From contig NZ_MNPU01000021.1 in NCBI RefSeq assembly GCF_001983165.1, forward strand, positions 33,064 through 97,063: a stretch of 64,000 nucleotides of DNA. Direction: 5' to 3'. Shown here piece after piece: positions 25,013 through 34,619 of the stretch. This stretch comes from Pseudomonas gessardii. Lineage in GTDB: Bacteria > Pseudomonadota > Gammaproteobacteria > Pseudomonadales > Pseudomonadaceae. The translations under genes were made by a program, and so were the position numbers. Within the stretch, counting starts at the first letter, position 1; each line of letters opens with the position of its first letter. The notes under the pieces are model-generated. The model saw only the letters and a program-made list of their open reading frames with translations, was not told the DNA's origin and did no database searches.

Positions 25013-26413
25013 ATGTCAGAAGTTGCCCACGCCACAGCCCCACCGACCGCACCCTCGGTCATTCGGGACCTGCTCGCAAAACTCGCCGTCAACTACACGG
25101 AAGTCACCGACCACCCAGGCCTGAACCCGGCCCGAAAGGTTCAGGCGGTACTGGTCGATGACGCAGTGGGCGCCCTGATGGTGCTGTTCCCCCAGAGCCA
25201 GTTGCTGGACCTCAACCGCCTTACCGAACTGACCGGCCGCAACCTGACCGCCGTGGCACCGGAACGCCTGGAGCGTATGCTCGGCAAACACCACCTGAGC
25301 CTGCTGCCCGGCCTGCCGCCGCTGACCAGCTCGCCGTGCCTGTACGAAGAAAGCCTGCTACGCGAGCCGACCCTGCTGGTGCACTCGGGCGAAGCCACGG
25401 TGTTGCTGGAAATCGCCAGCGATGACTTCAAGCGCATGTTGAGCAAAGCCAGTGCCGCCCACTTCGGCGAGCCCCTGAGCAGCATCCGCCCCAACTTCGA
25501 CCGCCCTGCCGACGACCGTGATGAGATCACCCAGGCGATGCAGGCGTTTACCGCGCGCCGTATCCAGCAACGCCTGGAAGCCACCATCGAGATCCCGCCG
25601 CTGGCCGACACCGCGCAAAAGATCATCAAGCTGCGGGTCGATCCCAACGCGACCATCGACGACATCACCGGCGTGGTTGAAACCGACCCGGCCCTGGCCG
25701 CGCAAGTGGTGAGCTGGGCGGCCTCGCCGTACTACGCCTCGCCGGGCAAGATCCGCTCGGTGGAAGATGCGATTGTGCGTGTGCTGGGCTTCGACCTGGT
25801 GATCAACCTGGCCCTGGGCCTGGCGCTGGGCAAGACCTTGAGCCTGCCCAAGGACCATCCGCAACAGGCCACGCCCTACTGGCACCAGTCGATCTACACG
25901 GCGGCGGTGATCGAAGGCCTGACCCGCGCCATGCCCCGCGCCCAGCGCCCGGAAGCCGGCCTGACCTACCTGGCGGGCCTGCTGCACAACTTTGGCTACC
26001 TGTTGCTGGCCCACGTCTTCCCGCCGCACTTCTCACTGATCTGCCGGCACCTGGAGGTCAACCCGCACTTGTGCCACAGCTATGTCGAGCAACACTTGCT
26101 GGGCATCAGCCGCGAGCAGATCGGCGCCTGGCTGATGCGTTACTGGGATATGCCGCAAGAGCTGTCCACGGCCCTGCGCTTCCAGCATGACCCGAGCTAC
26201 GACGGCCAATATGCCGAATACCCGAACCTGGTGTGCCTGGCCGTGCGCTTGCTGCGCGGGCGGGGGATTGGCTCCGGGCCTGAGGCCGAGATCCCGGACG
26301 AACTGCTAGAACGCCTGGGCCTGAGCCGCGACAAGGCCGAGGACGTGGTGAGCAAGGTGCTGGATGCCGAGGTGTTGTTGCGGGAATTGGCGTCGCAGTT
26401 CAGCCAGGGGTAA
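25013..26413 (+). CDS. YbaK/ProX-like plus HDOD domain protein
   Basis: A 466-residue soluble protein. Residues ~15-150 resemble the YbaK/aminoacyl-tRNA deacylase-like fold (D-H-P-G-L-N-P-A-R-K-V-Q-A-V-L-V-D-D). Residues ~195-400 form an HDOD domain (I-P-P-L-A-D-T-A-Q-K-I-I-K-L-R-V-D-P, then V-V-E-T-D-P-A-L-A-A-Q-V-V), which lacks catalytic HD metal ligands and usually serves signalling or scaffolding. PA5346 at the same place has this layout. The ATG at 25013 is chosen for the GGA upstream. The precise role is unknown. Confidence 0.85.
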   Translation: MSEVAHATAPPTAPSVIRDLLAKLAVNYTEVTDHPGLNPARKVQAVLVDDAVGALMVLFPQSQLLDLNRLTELTGRNLTAVAPERLERMLGKHHLSLLPGLPPLTSSPCLYEESLLREPTLLVHSGEATVLLEIASDDFKRMLSKASAAHFGEPLSSIRPNFDRPADDRDEITQAMQAFTARRIQQRLEATIEIPPLADTAQKIIKLRVDPNATIDDITGVVETDPALAAQVVSWAASPYYASPGKIRSVEDAIVRVLGFDLVINLALGLALGKTLSLPKDHPQQATPYWHQSIYTAAVIEGLTRAMPRAQRPEAGLTYLAGLLHNFGYLLLAHVFPPHFSLICRHLEVNPHLCHSYVEQHLLGISREQIGAWLMRYWDMPQELSTALRFQHDPSYDGQYAEYPNLVCLAVRLLRGRGIGSGPEAEIPDELLERLGLSRDKAEDVVSKVLDAEVLLRELASQFSQG

Positions 26414-26430
26414 ATTCGGCGCCTGTTACA

Positions 26431-26509
26431 CCGCTATCGCAGGCAAGCCAGCTCCCACATCTTGAATGCATTCCAAGGTCAAAATGTGGGAGCTGGCTTG
26501 CCTGCGATG
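26431..26509. repeat. Inverted REP pair (GTGGGAGCTGGCTTGCCTGCGAT type)
   Basis: ATCGCAGGCAAGCCAGCTCC at 26435 onward is the reverse complement of GGAGCTGGCTTGCCTGCGAT ending 26508; the centre is ~28 bp. It separates the converging HDOD gene and the small protein gene. Confidence 0.9.
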
Positions 26510-26525
26510 AATGCAACTCGCTCTC

Positions 26526-26903
26526 TCAGGCCTTCTTTTTCTTCGGCTTCAAATACTTGGTCAAGCCCTGGAACCACATCACCAGGGCCGGGTTGCCCTT
26601 GATCTGGATCGACTTGTCCTGAATCCCCGTCATGAACGCCAGTTGCTTGTTCTTCGCCTGCATCGTGGCGAAGCCATAGGCGGCGTCTTTAAAAGCGATG
26701 GCAAACGCCGGCTCCGGGTGCACACCCGAGTGGCTGGTGATGCGCTGGTCTTTGACGATGAAGTGACGGGCAACCTTGCCGTCGAGGGTCTGCAACTGGA
26801 ACGCCAGGTCCTTGTCACCCAACTGTTGCTGGAACGCGGGGTTGTTGCGGCTGGCTTTGGCCATCATCAGGCCCAGCACCCACAGGAGAAAACGAAATTT
26901 CAT
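26526..26903 (-). CDS. Small SCP2-like uncharacterised protein
   Basis: A 125-residue basic protein starting MKFRFLLWVLGLMMAKASRN and ending in a lysine cluster (K-Y-L-K-P-K-K-K-K-A). The body, with L-A-F-Q-L-Q-T-L-D-G-K-V-A-R-H-F-I-V-K-D and I-Q-I-K-G-N-P-A-L-V-M-W-F-Q-G-L, has the look of a sterol-carrier-protein-2-like fold. A GAGG site eight bases before ATG 26903 decides the start over an in-frame GTG two codons upstream. The role is unknown; it is the last gene before the type VI cluster and may be unrelated to it. Confidence 0.7.
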   Translation of the reverse strand: MKFRFLLWVLGLMMAKASRNNPAFQQQLGDKDLAFQLQTLDGKVARHFIVKDQRITSHSGVHPEPAFAIAFKDAAYGFATMQAKNKQLAFMTGIQDKSIQIKGNPALVMWFQGLTKYLKPKKKKA

Positions 26904-26968
26904 GCACACGGCCTCAGTGTAATTATTGGGTGGCCGCAGCAGTTTAACGATTTGTGCGCAGAACGCTA

Positions 26969-26996
26969 CCGATCTCCCGCGTTAGCAGGAGATCGG
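26969..26996 (-). terminator. Hairpin at the left end of the type VI left arm
   Basis: CCGATCTCC (26969-26977) pairs with GGAGATCGG (26988-26996), 33 bases beyond the tagQ stop on the minus strand. No T-run, so moderate support as operon terminator. Confidence 0.45.
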
Positions 26997-27028
26997 CTGG
27001 CGTTTACCGCTTATAGCAACAACTTGGC

Positions 27029-27955
27029 TTAAACGTTAGGGCAAGGCACCGGTGCCCAGTCGGCCAGGTTCGGATCGCGGCAAGTGCCTTCGATCTGTGC
27101 TTTGCCGGCATTGGCCACTTGATTGCTTTCAGTCTGCTTGACCTTGGCGGTGCGGATGCTCCTTTCGGTGCTCACCGCTTCTGACGGCACCTTGGGCAGT
27201 GGCGGACGCTTGGTCACGACTTTGCTCTTCTTGTCTTTTTTCGCCGCAGCCGCAGCCGAGGTGGTCTCTGCAGTAGCCACAGTCACCACATCGTTACGCT
27301 GTACGCCCACTTGTTGCAGGTCTTTCTCGTAGGCCTGGGTGTAGTTGTTCAGGTCTTCGCTGGCCTTGCCGTTGACCGCGACGATCAGGTCGTTGGACTC
27401 CTTCAGGCCCGCAACGATTTCCGCCAGGCGCTTGCGACCTTCGGTGTCATTGACGGTCTTGGCCTTGCGGTCGGCCACCAGCTTGGTGAATGCGCTCTGG
27501 TAGCACTGCTGGGACGCCTTGGCGTACGCGGTGCTGCGGTCGATGTCGGAGGCGCTTTTATTGAAGTCGGTGGCGTAGGAGGCGATGCGCTGGTTGTCAT
27601 CGCTGATCTGCTTCTGGCGCTCGGTGTAGTAACCCGCCGCGCCGCCCGCCAGGGCACCGCCCGCCGCGCCAATCGCCGCGTTGCGCCCGCGCTTGTCCGA
27701 GTCACCGGTCAGGGCGCCCAGCAGCGCGCCACCGGCCGCGCCAAGGGCGGCGCCGGTAACGACCGACTTGGTCATGTCCGAATCGGTGGCACGCAGGTGC
27801 TGCACCGGCTCGTAGCAATTGGGGTAGTACTCGACCTTGGTGCTCGACGCGACCTTGGAGGCCGGCGACGTGGCGCAACCGGTCAGCACAGTGCTGAAAC
27901 CAGCCGCAATCAGCAGCAAGTGACGCTTGGAAACCGCCTTACGGGAAAAAAGCAT
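27029..27955 (-). CDS. tagQ: T6SS-associated outer-membrane lipoprotein TagQ
   Basis: A 308-residue lipoprotein with signal peptide and lipobox L-T-G-C (Cys ~26). The mature part has a glycine-zipper stretch (~60-110: G-A-A-L-G-A-A-G-G-A-L-L-G-A-L, then A-A-I-G-A-A-G-G-A-L-A-G-G-A-A-G-Y) followed by a helical region and an Ala/Lys-rich segment. Position at the end of the tagR-tagS-tagT-ppkA run matches TagQ, which in P. aeruginosa anchors TagR at the outer membrane as part of the signal path that activates PpkA. A start at 27955 is chosen because upstream in-frame codons add a non-signal extension. It lies 83 bases after tagR. Confidence 0.82.
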   Translation of the reverse strand: MLFSRKAVSKRHLLLIAAGFSTVLTGCATSPASKVASSTKVEYYPNCYEPVQHLRATDSDMTKSVVTGAALGAAGGALLGALTGDSDKRGRNAAIGAAGGALAGGAAGYYTERQKQISDDNQRIASYATDFNKSASDIDRSTAYAKASQQCYQSAFTKLVADRKAKTVNDTEGRKRLAEIVAGLKESNDLIVAVNGKASEDLNNYTQAYEKDLQQVGVQRNDVVTVATAETTSAAAAAKKDKKSKVVTKRPPLPKVPSEAVSTERSIRTAKVKQTESNQVANAGKAQIEGTCRDPNLADWAPVPCPNV

Positions 27956-28038
27956 AGGTGTGTTCTCTTTTAAGTTTGACTTGCCCAGCACGGCCCATGC
28001 CGCCTGAGTCCCTTCCAAGCTCGCCAGCCTGCGAGCGA

Positions 28039-29751
28039 TCAAGACCGCTGACCGCTTGCTGCGAGCAATTCCTTCAAAATCGTTGCCGGGTCGGCTCGCT
28101 GTTGTTTGCGATAGTTGCCGACATGGCGAACGAATAACGTCGCGCGCGTCACCAGGCTCTTGCCCAGCACCGGCTTGCGCTCCAACTCTTGCTGGATCCG
28201 TTGAAACTGCGCCTGGATCACCGCATCGGTGTAGCGCGTGCCGGTGGCCAGGTTGTCGATATAGATCGCCACTGCGCCGTCCAGCGCGCTGCGGCCATTG
28301 GCGATGGCCGTGGCGAACAACTGCGCGCTGGCCTCGTCCTTGGCGTCCAGGGACTGCTGGCGACTCTTGTGCAGATTGATCAGGCGGATGTTGTAGTTAT
28401 TGATGGTCTCGGCCACCAGGGCGGCAGACTGGATCAGGTTGCCGGCCGCTTCCTCGCGCTGCTGGGCGATCAGCGATACGTTGCGCTTGAGCTCTTCATT
28501 GACCAGTCCCAACTCGGCTTGCAGCCGTGGGTCGACGCTGGCGGCGATGATGCTGTCCAGGCGCTTGGTCGGGTCCTGGGCATCGTCGATGGCATCGGTC
28601 AACGCGGCCAGGCGCCCCTCTTTCTGCCACTGCGCGAACAGTTCGTTGTAGCGCGAACGCGGTGCCGACAGCGCGCCAATCGCCACCCTGAAGCCTGTGG
28701 TCTCGTTGCTTTGCTCGGTGCCGTCGGCGCCGAACAGCGGGTATTCCCGGCGCATGCCGCTAAACAACGTGCCCTCGCCCTCCAGGTAGTTGCCGCCCTT
28801 GACGATAAAGCCGCCATAGGTGCCCTGGCGGCGGCCGGCGTGGACCAGCTGGAATGACTCCTGGACCATCTCGGCAGCGTTGCCGATCACATCGAACAGG
28901 CCGATGGGGTTCGGCAACTTGGTGCCGATAGGCATCAGCCGCGCCGCCTGGCCGGTGCCGCCGGCGACCTGGTTGAACACCGCCCAGTCGCCCAACGGGC
29001 CGTCGCTGTCGCTGCCCTCAAGGCGCCGTGGGAACAGCCGGCCTTCCAGGTCCTGGCGGCTCACCGCCTGGCCGCCGCGTGCGGCGAACTCCCATTCCAC
29101 TTCGGTGGGTAGCCGTACAAAGCCCAGGCCGCCATCCTCCGCCGAAGATCCGCGACCACTGACCGGCAGCAGGTCACGGTGATTTTTCATCAACCAGGCG
29201 CTGTACACCGCCGAGAAGCGCTCGGCTTCAAAGCGCGACAGCTTGACCTTGGGCAAGCGCCCGGCCATGCCCGTGGGCGCTTCGCACGCCGGCGCCGGTT
29301 CGCCACTGGCCAGGGACTGGGCCTGGGACATGACCTGGGCGTATTGGCGCGCGGTGACTTCGTACTTGCCGATAAAGTAGAGCATCGGCTTGAGCGGGGT
29401 CTTGGCGTCGGTCTTGGGCATCAGCGGCGCAATCACCTTGTTCCAGCCCTTGGGCAAATCCTTGAGAGTGAATTGGCCGTTGATAAAGTCGCGGCGATAG
29501 CCGGAGATAAACGACTGCTTGTAGCCCGCCTCACCTTCGCTGAACGGGTAGCCGAGGCTGACCTCCCGGTCGTCCAGGGTGCCCTGGGCCAGGACATAGG
29601 CGTAGCGAAACACCATGTTGCCCTCGCACGGCAGCGGCAGGCTGACGTCATCGGCCAACGGCTTGGGGTTGTCCAGCTTATCGCTGGCCTCGTCGGCCCA
29701 GGCCGCAGTGGCCAGGCTCAGCGCCACGACGGCGCCCAATAATCTATACAT
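28039..29751 (-). CDS. tagR: T6SS signalling protein TagR (formylglycine-generating-enzyme-like domain)
   Basis: A 570-residue periplasmic protein with a Sec signal (residues 1-19, cleaved after A-W-A). Residues ~110-355 form an FGE-sulfatase/SUMF1-like domain: V-R-L-P-T-E-V-E-W-E-F-A-A-R-G, then N-P-I-G-L-F-D-V-I-G-N-A-A-E-M and F-I-V-K-G-G-N-Y, ending with T-T-G-F-R-V-A-I. The C-terminal ~200 residues are helical. In the H1 system TagR stimulates PpkA kinase from the periplasm. Oxidase cysteines of a genuine FGE are not evident, so a binding role is likely. It overlaps tagS by eight bases. Confidence 0.9.
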   Translation of the reverse strand: MYRLLGAVVALSLATAAWADEASDKLDNPKPLADDVSLPLPCEGNMVFRYAYVLAQGTLDDREVSLGYPFSEGEAGYKQSFISGYRRDFINGQFTLKDLPKGWNKVIAPLMPKTDAKTPLKPMLYFIGKYEVTARQYAQVMSQAQSLASGEPAPACEAPTGMAGRLPKVKLSRFEAERFSAVYSAWLMKNHRDLLPVSGRGSSAEDGGLGFVRLPTEVEWEFAARGGQAVSRQDLEGRLFPRRLEGSDSDGPLGDWAVFNQVAGGTGQAARLMPIGTKLPNPIGLFDVIGNAAEMVQESFQLVHAGRRQGTYGGFIVKGGNYLEGEGTLFSGMRREYPLFGADGTEQSNETTGFRVAIGALSAPRSRYNELFAQWQKEGRLAALTDAIDDAQDPTKRLDSIIAASVDPRLQAELGLVNEELKRNVSLIAQQREEAAGNLIQSAALVAETINNYNIRLINLHKSRQQSLDAKDEASAQLFATAIANGRSALDGAVAIYIDNLATGTRYTDAVIQAQFQRIQQELERKPVLGKSLVTRATLFVRHVGNYRKQQRADPATILKELLAASGQRS

Positions 29752-30928
29752 CTCTGATGCCCTCAGAAGCCTGGATACGCGCCACCCGCCACCCCCCGCA
29801 CGCGGCCGCCACGGCGCTGACGCCGAGTACCGCGACCAGGGCCAGGGCGTAATGCCGCGCCAGCAGGTGGCTGGCGTATTCGCCCGGCACCTGCACGAAT
29901 AATTGATTCAAGCCCGCCTCGGCCAGGCCATACAGCCCGGCGCTGAGCACGGCGGCGAAACCCGCGCTGTAGAGCGCCTGCATCACCACAAACAGCAGCA
30001 GCGCGCCAGTGGAAAACCCCAGCAGGCGCAATACCGACAACTCCCGGCGCTTGCGCGCCACAGCGGCCAACGCGCCGGCGAAGATCGCCGCAAACGCCCC
30101 CGCCAAGGCCAGGCCGGCGATGATCCAGAACACGATCGACAAATTGCGGCTCAACGACTGCACCTGGGCGATGCTCAGCGCCTGGGTCGAGACCAACAGG
30201 TTCTGCCCGGCGAAATACACCCGCAGCGGCTCTACATCGGTAAGGCTGCGCGCATATAGACGAAACGCCGGGTACACCCGCTGCTCACTCACGCCCACTG
30301 CATCACCGTCCCAGCCCAGCGCCGGTACTGCCCGGCCATCGCGGTAATCTTCCGCCGCTTCCAGCAGGCTCAAGCCGGCAAACAAACCGTCCCGGGCGAA
30401 TGCCTCCAGGGGCAGCACTGCCAGCACCTGCAAGCGCGCATCCTGGGCCTCGACGCGCCCGGCCACCTGCCGCGCAAAGCGGGTTTTCAGCCAATCGCCC
30501 GGTCGCGCCGCCAGCTTCTCGGCGGCGGTGTGGCTCAGCACGACCTGGTCCAGGCCCACCGGAATAGGCAGGCCGCCCAGCAACGGGTCACCCGGTGCGG
30601 TGGGCAACATTTCCAGGCTCAATGCCCCCACCTGGGCCGTGGCCGCGATCTGCCGCGTACGTGGGATGGCAAACGCCACATCGCTGCGCTGGCCGAGATG
30701 CTCGACAAACGCACGGCTCAATCGTCCCCCGCCCAACGGAATGATTTCCCGGGTCGCCGGGTCATTCTCCAGGCGCTCGGTCAAACTGCCGACCAGGCCG
30801 AATTTCAGGCCGAACAACACCAGCAACGGCGCGATCACCGCCACCAGCGCCAGCACCGCACAGGCCGACAGCCAGCCATCGTTGCGGTAGTCCTGCCACG
30901 CGAGGGACGCCACCAGGGAGATGCGCAT
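29744..30928 (-). CDS. tagS: T6SS signalling ABC permease TagS
   Basis: A 394-residue FtsX/MacB-type permease: one N-terminal span (~17-40), a large periplasmic domain, and three C-terminal spans (~255-285, ~305-330, ~355-375). It matches TagS, which with the TagT ATPase forms an inner-membrane complex needed for the defensive response of H1-T6SS to envelope attack. The start ATG at 30928 shares an ATGA overlap with the tagT stop. Confidence 0.9.
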   Translation of the reverse strand: MRISLVASLAWQDYRNDGWLSACAVLALVAVIAPLLVLFGLKFGLVGSLTERLENDPATREIIPLGGGRLSRAFVEHLGQRSDVAFAIPRTRQIAATAQVGALSLEMLPTAPGDPLLGGLPIPVGLDQVVLSHTAAEKLAARPGDWLKTRFARQVAGRVEAQDARLQVLAVLPLEAFARDGLFAGLSLLEAAEDYRDGRAVPALGWDGDAVGVSEQRVYPAFRLYARSLTDVEPLRVYFAGQNLLVSTQALSIAQVQSLSRNLSIVFWIIAGLALAGAFAAIFAGALAAVARKRRELSVLRLLGFSTGALLLFVVMQALYSAGFAAVLSAGLYGLAEAGLNQLFVQVPGEYASHLLARHYALALVAVLGVSAVAAACGGWRVARIQASEGIRDV

Positions 30929-31632
30929 CAGCACGCCTCCCCAAGGGTCGCCGTAACGCCACCGTCGCTGTCGCGCCGGCAACTGATGCGCCGCATCTGC
31001 AAGCCACTGGCGCGGGCCAGGGGCTCGTCATGGGTGGCGATCACGCAGGCGGCGCGGTACTCACGGGCCTGGGCCAGCAGCGCCTGCATCACACGCTCGG
31101 CGTTAAGCGGGTCCAGGGACGCGGTCGGCTCATCGGCCAGCACCAATTGCGGGGCATGGGCCAGGGCACGGGCGCAACTAACACGCTGGCGCTGGCCTAC
31201 CGACAACGCGGCCGGCTTCTTGGCCAACTGGTCGCTGATGTGCAACTGCGCAGCCAGCCGCGCAACGCTGCCATCGTCCTTCAAGCCCAGCAGTTGCCGG
31301 GACAGCGCGATATTGCTGCGCACATCGAGAAAGCCCAGCAGGCCGCCGGTTTGCAGCACGTAACCCAGATGCCGGCTACGCAACCCGGCCAAGGTGGATT
31401 GCTGATGGGCACGCCACAGCCCGTCGATATCCAGCTGGTTGAATTCAAACCGGCCGACCTGGTCCGGTGCCAGGACCAACGCCAACAGGTCGAGCAAGGT
31501 ACTTTTGCCGCAGCCACTGGGCCCGACAATCGCCAACTGCTCACCCGCGCCCACGTGCAGCGCCGGGATCACCAGGCTATAGCGCTGGCTACCGAGGCCC
31601 CGGCTCTTGTGCACCGCGCTCAGGTTCAGCAT
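30928..31632 (-). CDS. tagT: T6SS signalling ABC ATPase TagT
   Basis: A 234-residue ABC ATPase of the LolD/MacB-type family. Walker A G-P-S-G-C-G-K-S-T (near 38), signature L-S-V-G-Q-R-Q-R (near 143), Walker B L-V-L-A-D-E-P (near 163) and switch His (A-T-H-D-E) are intact. It powers the TagS permease. ATGA overlaps on both sides (ppkA and tagS) show tight translational coupling. Confidence 0.93.
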   Translation of the reverse strand: MLNLSAVHKSRGLGSQRYSLVIPALHVGAGEQLAIVGPSGCGKSTLLDLLALVLAPDQVGRFEFNQLDIDGLWRAHQQSTLAGLRSRHLGYVLQTGGLLGFLDVRSNIALSRQLLGLKDDGSVARLAAQLHISDQLAKKPAALSVGQRQRVSCARALAHAPQLVLADEPTASLDPLNAERVMQALLAQAREYRAACVIATHDEPLARASGLQMRRISCRRDSDGGVTATLGEAC

Positions 31633-34619
31633 CAGGGCAGCGTCGACAGCGGCACGCGGTACAACGCATCGCCCGGTTCGGCATCACCGAAACGGACCCA
31701 GTTGGCCACATCGTTATGGAAGGTTTCATACAGGCGGATCTTCGAGTCCAACTCGTCGATAAAGTCTTCCTGTTCAGCCACGCTCAACGACAACCACAGG
31801 TCCTGGGTCATGTTCAGCGACTTGCTGCGGTACGGCAGGCCTTCCAGGTATTCACCCAGAATGCCGCCGTCGGCGAGGTTGCCACCCTTGCGCAGGGCCT
31901 GTGGGTCGCGGCTCATATAGGCCGAGGCGCTGGCGATTTCCTGGAAGAAATCCCCGGGCGACGTCTGGGTCTTGCGCGCCGCATCGACGATCAGTTTCAG
32001 CGATTGCTGCAAGTCGTTGAGCTGCAGTTTGGTCAGCATCACGCACACCTGGAACGCCGGCAGTGCCGGGTTGGTCAGGTCGCGGTCGGCGGTCCAGGCG
32101 CTGACCAGTTGCGGCGCCTGACTCGCGCCTTTGTGACCGAGGAAGTCCATGTGCATGGCATAGCCGACGGCAGCGGATTTGTCCGCCAGGCTCGGCGCAC
32201 TGCTGAGCAACGGCACCGGCTGCGGGGTGTTGCTGCGCACCTGGTGCACCAGGTTGGCGAACACCGTGCCGATCTCATCCACGCGCTCGCCCAGCTTGCG
32301 CACATCACCGCCCGGCACCGCCGTGTACAGGTCGCCGATCCGCGGGTTGGCGTCGGCGGTCAGGATGCGGTACTGGGATTCGGCGCCGCCGTGGGTTTTC
32401 TTGCCGGCGTCGGTGCGCAGGTGCAGGGCATAGATCTTGATCTGCTTGCCCAGGGCGGCCTGGCGCACTTCGGCTTCGTTCATCTGGGTCGCGGCGAACG
32501 GGTCGTTCTTGCGCAGGGCCCCGGCATCGGTCACCAGCAGAATCAGGCGCCCGCCGTAGCCGGACCAGTCCATGCCTTCCACCGCCTGCATCACCCCGGC
32601 AAACGCGTCTTCGTTGAACGAATGGCTGGAAACACTGGAGGCCTTGACCTGCCGCGCCATGTCGAGAAACCGCTGGGGGTCGCGGCCCTGGTCGAGGGTG
32701 ATCAGGGTCTTGGCCACGTATTCCAGGCCAGGGGTTTTCTTGACGCTGCTGCGAAAGCCGACCATGCCGAAACTGACGCTGTCCAACTCGCCACGTTCGG
32801 CAATGCGGGTTTGCAGCTCGTGGACCACGTCGCGCACCTGGTCGATATAGGGCTGCATCGACACCGTGGTATCCACCACCAACACCACGGCGGTACGGAA
32901 TGCATCGGCGTTAGCGCTGATCAGCGGGGTCGCCGGCTTGGCAGCGGCGCTGCCGGGGTCGATGGACGCCACATTGAGCAACTGCACCGGCTGGCCATTC
33001 TCGTCGAAGCTCTCTTTGGCGTCGAAAATCGGCAACAGGTAGAACTGGTTCTGCGGCACGGCACTGGCGGCGGGTTCCAGGGCCAGGACCTGTTGATTGT
33101 CGTCGGGGGTTTTCTGCGCCTTGAGCAGCAGGTTTTTCGCCGCTGCCGGGTCAGCCAGGAGTTTTTCCACCTCGCCGGGCTGGCGCAGGAACATCACCGG
33201 CGCACGCCCCGAACGCTCGGTGAACTTGAGCACCAGGCTCTGCTTCCAGTCGCTGACTTGCGCGGCCGGCAACCAACCGTCGCTGCGGCCGTCGCTGGCA
33301 GTGCCAATGCGCAGCCATGGGCTGCCATCGACATCCTTGCGCTGGTACACATAAAGCACCGAAAACGCGGGCAAGGCCTCGCCCGGTGCACCACCCGCCG
33401 CGCTGGAGAGCTTGGCGCCGGGCTTGCTCAAGACACGCTGGAACAGGGTTTTCTTGCCCGCCATCAGCAAGGGGCGCTGGCCGCCGTCGCTATCAGCGGC
33501 CACCGGTTTAACCCCGGCCGGTGTAACGGGCACAACCGCAGCAGGCGGCGGCGCAGGGGCATCGTTACTCAACCACCAGTAACTGGCGCCACCGATGGCC
33601 AGCGCAACCGCCACGGCCACGGCGGCCAATGCCAGGACCGGGCCACGCCGCTGCTCGGACACGGCGTGAGGCTGCGTGGGGCTCACCACCGGCTGGCGCA
33701 CCGCTTGTGGCTGCGGTGTGGCAGTGGGGATTTCGATGGACACCGGGGTCAGCCCGGCCAGGTCACTACCGGCCGGCGTCACGGCGGGGCGAATCAAGGT
33801 CGCTTCCAACGCGTCTTTTGGCGCCTCCAGTGGCAGCCGATCCAGGGCCAGCAACAGCGCAGCGGCATCCGGGAAACGCTCTGCGGGGTCCTTGGCCAGG
33901 AGTTTTTTCAGCACCTCTTGATAACGGCCATGGTGCAGCGGCAATTCCGGCAAAGGCTCGGTCAGGTGCGCCAGGGCGGTGGAAAGTGCATCGGTGCCGT
34001 TGTAAGGCAGCTTGCCGACGAGGATTTCGTAGAGCACCACCCCCAGGGCGTACAGGTCGGCGCGGCCGTCGATTTCCTGGCCGCGCGCCTGTTCCGGGCT
34101 CATGTAGCTGGGGGTGCCCACGGCAAACCCGGCCTGGGTGAACTGGGTGCGGTCATCCAGGGACTTGGCGATCCCGAAATCCGACAGCACCGCCGTGCCA
34201 TCGGCGCGAAACAGGATGTTCGCCGGCTTGACGTCGCGGTGCACCAGGCCCTGGGCATGGGCGTACCCCAGGGCCGAGGCGATCTGGCGGATATACACCA
34301 GCCCCTGCTCCGGCGTCAGGCCGGCGGCGATGCGCTCCTTGAGCGTGCCGTTGGGCAGGTACTCCATGGCCATGTAATACAGCTCGCCGACATTGCCGAT
34401 GTCGTGGATGGTCACCGTGTGCGGGTGCGACAGCCGCGCCAGGGTCTTGCCCTCGCGCAGGAAACGTTCGCAAAAGCTTGGGTCGGCGGCCAGCGCAGCG
34501 GCCATGACTTTCAGCGCCACCTTGCGCTCCAGCGAACGCTGGGTTGCCAGGTACACGCTGGCCATGGCGCCTTCGCCGATTTCGCCGTCGATGTCGTAGC
34601 CGGGGATGATCAGGGTCAT
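31632..34619 (-). CDS. ppkA: T6SS serine/threonine protein kinase PpkA
   Basis: A 995-residue membrane-spanning kinase. The cytoplasmic N-terminal kinase domain has the glycine-rich loop G-E-I-G-E-G-A-M-A-S-V, the ATP lysine in V-A-L-K-V-M, catalytic H-R-D-V-K-P-A-N, and L-S-D-F-G-I-A-K. One membrane span lies near 330-350, and the periplasmic part carries a von Willebrand A domain (V-L-V-V-D-T-T-V-S-M, a metal-site-like motif, near 580). In the H1 system PpkA dimerises and phosphorylates Fha to switch on secretion; PppA reverses this. It overlaps pppA by four bases. Confidence 0.96.
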   Translation of the reverse strand: MTLIIPGYDIDGEIGEGAMASVYLATQRSLERKVALKVMAAALAADPSFCERFLREGKTLARLSHPHTVTIHDIGNVGELYYMAMEYLPNGTLKERIAAGLTPEQGLVYIRQIASALGYAHAQGLVHRDVKPANILFRADGTAVLSDFGIAKSLDDRTQFTQAGFAVGTPSYMSPEQARGQEIDGRADLYALGVVLYEILVGKLPYNGTDALSTALAHLTEPLPELPLHHGRYQEVLKKLLAKDPAERFPDAAALLLALDRLPLEAPKDALEATLIRPAVTPAGSDLAGLTPVSIEIPTATPQPQAVRQPVVSPTQPHAVSEQRRGPVLALAAVAVAVALAIGGASYWWLSNDAPAPPPAAVVPVTPAGVKPVAADSDGGQRPLLMAGKKTLFQRVLSKPGAKLSSAAGGAPGEALPAFSVLYVYQRKDVDGSPWLRIGTASDGRSDGWLPAAQVSDWKQSLVLKFTERSGRAPVMFLRQPGEVEKLLADPAAAKNLLLKAQKTPDDNQQVLALEPAASAVPQNQFYLLPIFDAKESFDENGQPVQLLNVASIDPGSAAAKPATPLISANADAFRTAVVLVVDTTVSMQPYIDQVRDVVHELQTRIAERGELDSVSFGMVGFRSSVKKTPGLEYVAKTLITLDQGRDPQRFLDMARQVKASSVSSHSFNEDAFAGVMQAVEGMDWSGYGGRLILLVTDAGALRKNDPFAATQMNEAEVRQAALGKQIKIYALHLRTDAGKKTHGGAESQYRILTADANPRIGDLYTAVPGGDVRKLGERVDEIGTVFANLVHQVRSNTPQPVPLLSSAPSLADKSAAVGYAMHMDFLGHKGASQAPQLVSAWTADRDLTNPALPAFQVCVMLTKLQLNDLQQSLKLIVDAARKTQTSPGDFFQEIASASAYMSRDPQALRKGGNLADGGILGEYLEGLPYRSKSLNMTQDLWLSLSVAEQEDFIDELDSKIRLYETFHNDVANWVRFGDAEPGDALYRVPLSTLP